Assembly (NCBI GenBank): GCA_031257735.1
Contig: JAIROC010000537.1
Coordinates: 1-14,059, forward strand
DNA: 14,059 bases
Source: Bacteroidales bacterium
Lineage (GTDB): Bacteria; Bacteroidota; Bacteroidia; Bacteroidales; WCHB1-69
Direction: 5' to 3'
The notes under the pieces are model-generated. The model searched no databases and was not told the DNA's origin. It saw nothing but the letters and a program-made list of their open reading frames with translations. Positions 13,486-14,059 of this stretch are shown piece after piece; positions within the stretch are counted from its first letter, which is position 1; the number at the start of each line of letters is the position of its first letter. The position numbers and the translations under genes are program-made.

Positions 13486-13493
13486 TACTTTTG
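13486..13493 (+). promoter_or_regulatory. Bacteroidota -7 box for the AbiEi gene
   Basis: TACTTTTG fits TAnnTTTG and lies 21 bases before the ATG at 13515. No clear TTTG -33 element is found at the usual spacing, so only the -7 half is supported. Confidence 0.55.
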
Positions 13494-13514
13494 TCCCAAA
13501 ATATAATTAGAAAA

Positions 13515-14059
13515 ATGGATTCGGAAATAAAGACGCTGTTTGAGCATAATGAGGGTTATCTTACAAGAAAACAAATACCCGATAAATCTACCTATAATAA
13601 ACTTTTGAAGATGATTGAAGAAGGTGTAATTGTACGGGTCAAGTCGGGAATATACAGTTATGGCGACATTTATTCGGGAACTATGATTGATGTAGAGAAA
13701 ATCGTTCCCAATGGCGTGCTTTGCCTTTTTTCTACCTGGCAGCATTATGGTTTGAGTACATCAATCCCTCATTCATTCAATATCGCAGTAGAAAGAGGAC
13801 GTAAAATCAAATTGCCTGATTATCCGCCAATTCAACTGTATCATTGGACAAAAAAATATTACGAACTGGGTATCACAATCGAAAAGATATACGATTATAC
13901 AATAAAGATTTATGATATTGAAAAATCGGTTTGCGATGCGGTTAAATTTCGTAATAAAGCAGGAATGGATATTGCTGTTGAAGTGGTAAGAAACTATGTG
14001 AGGCGAAAAGACAGGAATTTCGATAAACTTACAAAATATGCCCGCCAAATGCGAATTGA
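13515..14059 (+). CDS. AbiEi-family antitoxin / transcriptional regulator, 3' end outside window
   Basis: The frame runs from ATG 13515 to the window edge (181 complete codons, no stop). The start reads MDSEIKTLFEHNEGYLTRKQ, then SGIYSYG, VLCLFSTWQHYGLSTSIP, IYDIEKSVCDAVKFRNKAGM and YVRRKDRNFDKLTKYARQMR. This is the arrangement of AbiEi antitoxins of type IV toxin-antitoxin systems: an N-terminal winged-helix domain (residues about 5-50) that binds its own promoter, and a C-terminal antitoxin domain with the conserved EK.. CDA..FR segment. Relatives end about 15 to 25 residues after this point, so only a short tail is missing. An AbiEii nucleotidyltransferase toxin gene is expected immediately downstream, beyond the window. 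A -7 promoter element lies just upstream, separating it from the polysaccharide genes. Confidence 0.88.
   Translation, partial: MDSEIKTLFEHNEGYLTRKQIPDKSTYNKLLKMIEEGVIVRVKSGIYSYGDIYSGTMIDVEKIVPNGVLCLFSTWQHYGLSTSIPHSFNIAVERGRKIKLPDYPPIQLYHWTKKYYELGITIEKIYDYTIKIYDIEKSVCDAVKFRNKAGMDIAVEVVRNYVRRKDRNFDKLTKYARQMRI

Overview
The window is a low-G+C chromosomal segment that looks like a member of the Bacteroidota, most likely Bacteroidales. Two start sites are preceded by the Bacteroidota -7 box TAnnTTTG (922-929 and 13486-13493), Shine-Dalgarno sequences are weak or absent, and several genes (a DUF6922 protein, an AlbA/HATPase_c_4-type regulator, Bacteroides-style Wzx, Wzy and GT-D proteins) belong to families common in that group. 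All recognisable genes are on the + strand.

Left flank (1-3020): the 3' end of an ATP-binding winged-helix regulator (1-545), then a 404-base gap (546-949) with short TGCATGTTA tandem repeats, a fragment of a dispersed repeat and a promoter. Next come a DUF6922 gene (950-1240) and the wreck of its usual partner, an AbiEii-type nucleotidyltransferase toxin (1204-1795), which is split by a 184-base repeat insertion and has also lost its centre. An unrecognised coiled-coil protein follows (1823-2488). The 532-base gap 2489-3020 is almost entirely repeats: seven 42-base units, then two and a bit 82-base units.

Centre (3021-10689): a compact surface-polysaccharide operon with intergenic gaps of -4 to +14 bases: Wzx flippase, NAD-dependent SDR epimerase/dehydratase, a MenD-like thiamine-diphosphate (ThDP) enzyme, a polysaccharide pyruvyltransferase-family protein, a GT2 glycosyltransferase and an EpsG/Wzy-type polymerase. 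Together these could make an unusual residue (SDR plus ThDP enzyme), assemble and decorate the repeat unit (GT2, pyruvyltransferase), flip it (Wzx) and polymerise it (Wzy). No initiating sugar-phosphate transferase, chain-length regulator or export gene is visible, so those would lie elsewhere.

Right part (10690-14059): a 293-base gap carries a MITE-like element with 8-base target duplications and a nested perfect 29-base palindrome, followed by an inverted second copy of the repeat that broke the AbiEii gene. Three more polysaccharide genes follow (GT-D-like protein, hexapeptide acyltransferase, FkbM-like methyltransferase). The cluster then stops at a 54-codon stub of a second GT2 gene. A promoter and the first 181 codons of an AbiEi-family antitoxin run off the end.

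The polysaccharide island is therefore bracketed by toxin-antitoxin material and repeats on both sides. The item most worth following up is the MenD-like enzyme: its fold motifs are intact but, on comparison with E. coli MenD from memory, its substrate-carboxylate arginines are replaced. It sits next to an SDR inside a capsule or O-antigen operon.
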